Origin: Flaccisagitta enflata
Taxonomy: Eukaryota; Chaetognatha; Sagittoidea; Aphragmophora
Length of the DNA: 64,000 bases
NCBI GenBank assembly: GCA_965153355.1
Contig: OZ231127.1
Span: 6,696,001 to 6,760,000 of the forward strand
Direction of reading: 5' to 3'
The stretch's first letter is position 1, and each line of letters opens with the position of its first letter. Below are positions 61,080 to 64,000 of this stretch, one piece after another. The translations under genes and the position numbers were made by a program. The notes under the pieces are model-generated. The model was not told where the DNA came from and did no database searches. It was given only the letters and a program-made list of their open reading frames with translations.

Positions 61080-61215
61080 AGCAGGGTATTGGGCAGGGCA
61101 TTGGGTAGGGCATTGGGCAGGGCATTGGGCAGGGCATTGGGGAGGGCATTGGGCAGGGCATTGGGCAGGGCATTGGGCATTGGGCACTGGGCATTGGGCA
61201 TTGGGCAGGGCATTG
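61080..61215 (+). repeat. GGGCAGGGCATT 12-bp minisatellite
   Basis: About 11 units of GGGCAGGGCATT with some shortened. Confidence 0.9.
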
Positions 61216-61383
61216 GGTACCGCTGTCATTGTGCAATCCTTGGATGACTTGTTTCTCTTTGTTAAGGGGAGGGGGATGGAATTGAGGCAGAATGGAGCGG
61301 GGGAGGGGGAATGGCAGAATTGACTTGACATCGCTACTGGTAAAATCCTGTCATTGTGCACTTGTTTTTTTTTTTTGTGAACC

Positions 61384-61510
61384 CATAACCGCATCCCTAA
61401 CGCTACCCCTACCCTACCCCTTACCCTATCCCTGGCCCTAACACCACCCCTAACCCTAACCTCGTCCCTAACACCACCCCTAACTCTAACCAACCCCTAT
61501 CCCTAACGTA
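61384..61510 (+). repeat. Degenerate telomere-like (CCCTAA) tract
   Basis: CCCTAACGCTACCCCTACCC, CACCCCTAACCCTAACCTCG and CCAACCCCTATCCCTAACG: many CCCTAAC words with variable spacing, including two perfect CCCTAA in tandem. Confidence 0.65.
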
Positions 61511-61693
61511 TATCCCGCCCAAAACCCATCGCGCGGAGATGTCGCTTAGTCGCAAAACAGTCGAAAAACAAAAGTCAATAACGTTCTTTAGGGCTCAAAC
61601 ATTACGGTATGCTTGATGTAGTCAGTGGATTGAGTAAATAAATGTAAGAAGTGAGATAGAGGAAAGTCTGTGGAGGGCGAAGGAGGGCGAGAA

Positions 61694-61705
61694 TGTGTGT
61701 GTGTG

Positions 61706-61737
<32 letters not shown>

Positions 61738-61757
61738 TGCGTGTGTGTGTGTGTGCA
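61694..61757 (+). repeat. (GT)n/(GTGC)n microsatellite
   Basis: About 26 bp of GT, 20 bp of GTGC, then GT again. Confidence 0.95.
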
Positions 61758-61889
61758 AACACCTGTTATTTACGCACAATCTTCTTCCTTCCGATACCTC
61801 ATTCCAGATTGAAAAAAAAATGAAGAAAATAAAGATCTGAACTAGATTAAAAAAGAATTTGCGGCTGTAAGGAATCTTGAGTCGTGATT

Positions 61890-61935
61890 AGGAAGAGGAG
61901 GAGGATGAGGAGGAGGAGGAGGAGGAGGAGGAGGA
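61890..61935 (+). repeat. (GGA)n microsatellite
   Basis: About 14 GGA units. Confidence 0.9.
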
Positions 61936-62476
61936 GTATTCGTAGCGAGGTTCTGGAAATTCCTCTTTTTCTTCTTCTTTTAATCGTACAGTTGGACTTG
62001 ATTATAATGAATGTTAGTCAATTGTATACCTAGCTTGATTTGTTAAAAAACAAATTATTACGTTTACAGTTACGCCTTATCATAACGAACCAAGGAGTAA
62101 CAGAAATCCGCCTACAAAAAAATGAAATTCATGGATATTGGCAATACCGAATAGTCACTTTGAGAAGAACAGATTATGAAATAATCGTTCTGCTGTATGG
62201 TTCAGGAAGGTATATCAGACTGTGATAAAATATAGTATTTCTTTACAAGTTTGCCGAGAGTTAGGTGTGCACAAAAACTTGACCGATTTTGGCAGTTCCA
62301 CTGTACAAGAACGATACTGAGTATGAGACTTAAGCTTAATGCTAACGCAGCCAATTATTTGATTATAAAAAAATCGTATCAGGATCTCAACTCTTTTGAT
62401 CATATTTTGTCAATTTTGACTTTTGTGTATCTAATTTAGAAAATTACGCCCGGCAAAAAACTAACAGTTTATAATC
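61936..62476. other. Non-coding stretch
   Basis: AT-rich; includes the inverted copy of the GAGTAACAGAAATCCGCCTA motif at about 62094. No gene is seen. Confidence 0.45.
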
Positions 62477-62645
62477 GCGGGCAAGCGACTCTCTCCATGT
62501 TGATCTGTCGATCCATCCGTCCGTAACATAATTGAATTTCTGTTGTCCCTCTGACCCTTGTTTGTGTGGTTGTTACGGTTTTAAAGAATGATAGACGGAG
62601 AGATGGACAGGGCATTTCATAAAGTCGCGAGTCCGCGACTTTAAA
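62477..62645. mobile_element. Hairpin element H18 (hairpin at both ends)
   Basis: Starts TCGCGGGCAAGCGACTCTCT and ends with the hairpin GTCGCG-AGTC-CGCGAC (62624-62639) and TTTAAAAA, with a CGATCCATCCGTCCGTAACA core near the start. Confidence 0.6.
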
Positions 62646-62849
62646 AAGATGCAACCAAGCATGAGTACAAGTACAATTATTTTTTTTCTCTCCATGTGAA
62701 TGAATGTCAATCTCCTGATCCTGTTTTATCCCTTTTGACAGAAACTCGAAATTTGAATTGATTTTCATTCTTAGATGACGGACTTTTTTGGACGGTTGAT
62801 TAGCGATTGCACACTCCGTTCCCGACATTTTTCTGGGATGCACACTCAA

Positions 62850-63750
62850 TCTTGTCTTTGCCTGTCTTTGCCTGTCTTTACCTGTCTTTGATTGTCTTTG
62901 CCTGTCTTTGCCTGTCTTTGCTTGTCTTTGCTTGTCTTTGCCTGTCTTTGCTTGTCTTTGCTTGTCTTTGCCTGTCTTTGCTTATCTTTGCTTGTCTTTG
63001 CTTGTCTTTGCCTGTCTTTGCTTGTCTTTGCCTGTCTTTGCTTGTCTTTGCTTGTCTTTGCTTGTCTTTGCTTGTCTTTGCTTGTCTTTCTTGTCATTGC
63101 CTGTCTTTGCTTGTCTTTGCTTGTCTTTGCTTGTCTTTGCCTGTCTTGGCTTGTCTTTGCCTGTCTTTGCTTGTCTTTGCTTGTCTTTGCTTGTCTTTGC
63201 CTGTCTTTGCTTGTCTTTGCCTGTCTTTGCTTGTCTTTGCTTGTCTTTGCCTGTCTTTGCTTGTCTTTGCTTGTCTTTGCTTGTCTTTGCCTGTCTTTGC
63301 TTGTCTTTGCCTGTCTTTGCTTGTCTTTGCTTGTCTTTGCTTGTCTTTGCTTGTCTTTGCTTATCTTTGCTTGTCTTTGCCTATCTTTGCTTGTCTTTGC
63401 CTGTCTTTGCTTGTCTTTGCTTGTCTTTGACTGTCTTTGCTTGTCTTTGCCTGTCTTTGCTTGTCTTTGCTTGTCTTTGCCTGTCTTTGCTTGTCTTTGC
63501 TTGTCTTAGCCTGTCTTTGCTTGTCTTTGCTTGTTTTTGCTTGTCTTTGCCTGTCTTTGCTTGTCTTTGCCTGTCTTTGCTTGTCTTTGCTTGTCTTTGC
63601 TTGTCTTTGCCTGTCTTTGCTTGTCTTTGCCTGTCTTTGCTTGTCTTTGCTTGTCTTTGCTTGTCTTTGCCTGTCTTTTCTTATCTTTGCCTGTCTTTGC
63701 TTGTCTTTGCCTGTCTTTGCTTGTCTTTCCTTGTGTTTGCTTGTCTTTGC
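62850..63750 (+). repeat. 10-bp satellite TTTGC(C/T)TGTC, ~90 copies
   Basis: About 900 bp of CTTTGCTTGTCTTTGCCTGT-type units. Each unit has C or T at one site; other changes are rare. One slipped unit lies near 63090. The long open frames (a KTSKDKQRQA-type peptide on the minus strand) are artefacts of the unit. Confidence 0.95.
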
Positions 63751-63829
63751 TCTCAACCTCACGAGTAACAATCTTATACACAAGTCCAGTCTTGCACGCT
63801 CATCCTGTGTGGAAATTTCGTACGCACTG

Positions 63830-63976
63830 TAATACCTCGCACCCGCGCGCGCACACAGATAATACCTCGCACGCGTACATGCGCACGCGCTCTTCTCATT
63901 CTTTAAAAACGCACACAAACAGAAAAACCTCGCACGCGTACATTCGCACGCGCTCTTCTCATTGTTCTTGACCGAC
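63830..63976 (+). repeat. ~70-bp direct repeat
   Basis: ACCTCGCACGCGTACATGCG then CACGCGCTCTTCTCATT at about 63870 and again at about 63927, with a diverged first unit at about 63831. The window ends shortly after. Confidence 0.75.
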
Positions 63977-64000
63977 CCGTCGCGTGTCTACTCATACTTC

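Noticed and set aside
61384-61510. A chromosome end at the telomere-like tract
   Set aside because: The sequence continues for 2.5 kb with ordinary repeats and the tract is degenerate, so it is interstitial at best.
62808-63971. Several 130-286 codon frames of Cys/Leu or Lys/Gln repeats
   Set aside because: Artefacts of the 10-bp satellite, which stays open in all frames because the unit lacks stops in most phases.

Overview
The window reads as nuclear DNA of a multicellular animal. Genes are split by spliceosomal introns of 0.3 to about 8 kb, one gene encodes a membrane-anchored immunoglobulin-domain protein, exons are GC-richer than the AT-rich introns, and roughly half of the sequence is transposon fragments, minisatellites and long microsatellites. 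There are no operons, Shine-Dalgarno sites, rRNA or recognisable tRNA. The transposon and satellite load suggests an aquatic invertebrate; I cannot place it more closely from sequence alone.

Region 2.3-41 kb, plus strand: a very large gene (or two overlapping transcription units). Exons joined here by splice sites and reading phase are 2305-2359, 6191-6502, 8513-8698, 9214-9385, 9727-14008, 19867-21520, 23867-23941, 31977-32086, 32957-33013, 33795-33927 and 39485-40896. The protein has a basic N-terminus, an Arg/Glu-rich coiled coil, about 15 tandem ~85-residue repeats built on DG turns (mostly in one 4.3-kb exon), an optional Gly-rich exon with its own ATG, short duplicated beta-type modules and a long disordered tail. 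I do not recognise the family. One link (6502 to 8513) does not fit in phase, so a small exon is missing there.

Region 42.3-44.6 kb, minus strand: a two-exon gene for a type I membrane protein with one V-like Ig domain, a Gly-rich insertion in its F-G loop and a cytoplasmic tail of 12-residue repeats. Region 49.4-51.6 kb, minus strand: a two-exon gene for a 174-residue basic protein of unknown function. Isolated last-exon candidates on the plus strand lie at 46649-46699 and 50278-50373, with a weaker internal one at 57944-58119.

Mobile and repeated DNA: four copies of one MITE family with 3-bp target duplications; two TA-flanked MITEs; a 0.55-kb fold-back element; a 369-bp inverted pair; some twenty copies of a short element carrying a (GGTCCGTC)n core and a terminal hairpin whose stem changes with pairing preserved; six or more copies of an element with a 20-21 bp minisatellite core between inverted flanks; and large satellites (735 bp of CT, 640 bp of GAT, a 19-copy 43-bp array, a 900-bp 10-bp array, a 480-bp pentamer array). 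The most striking single observation is that the intron 8699-9213 is itself a hAT-like inverted-repeat element whose target duplication supplies the splice junctions, i.e. an introner-like, transposon-made intron.
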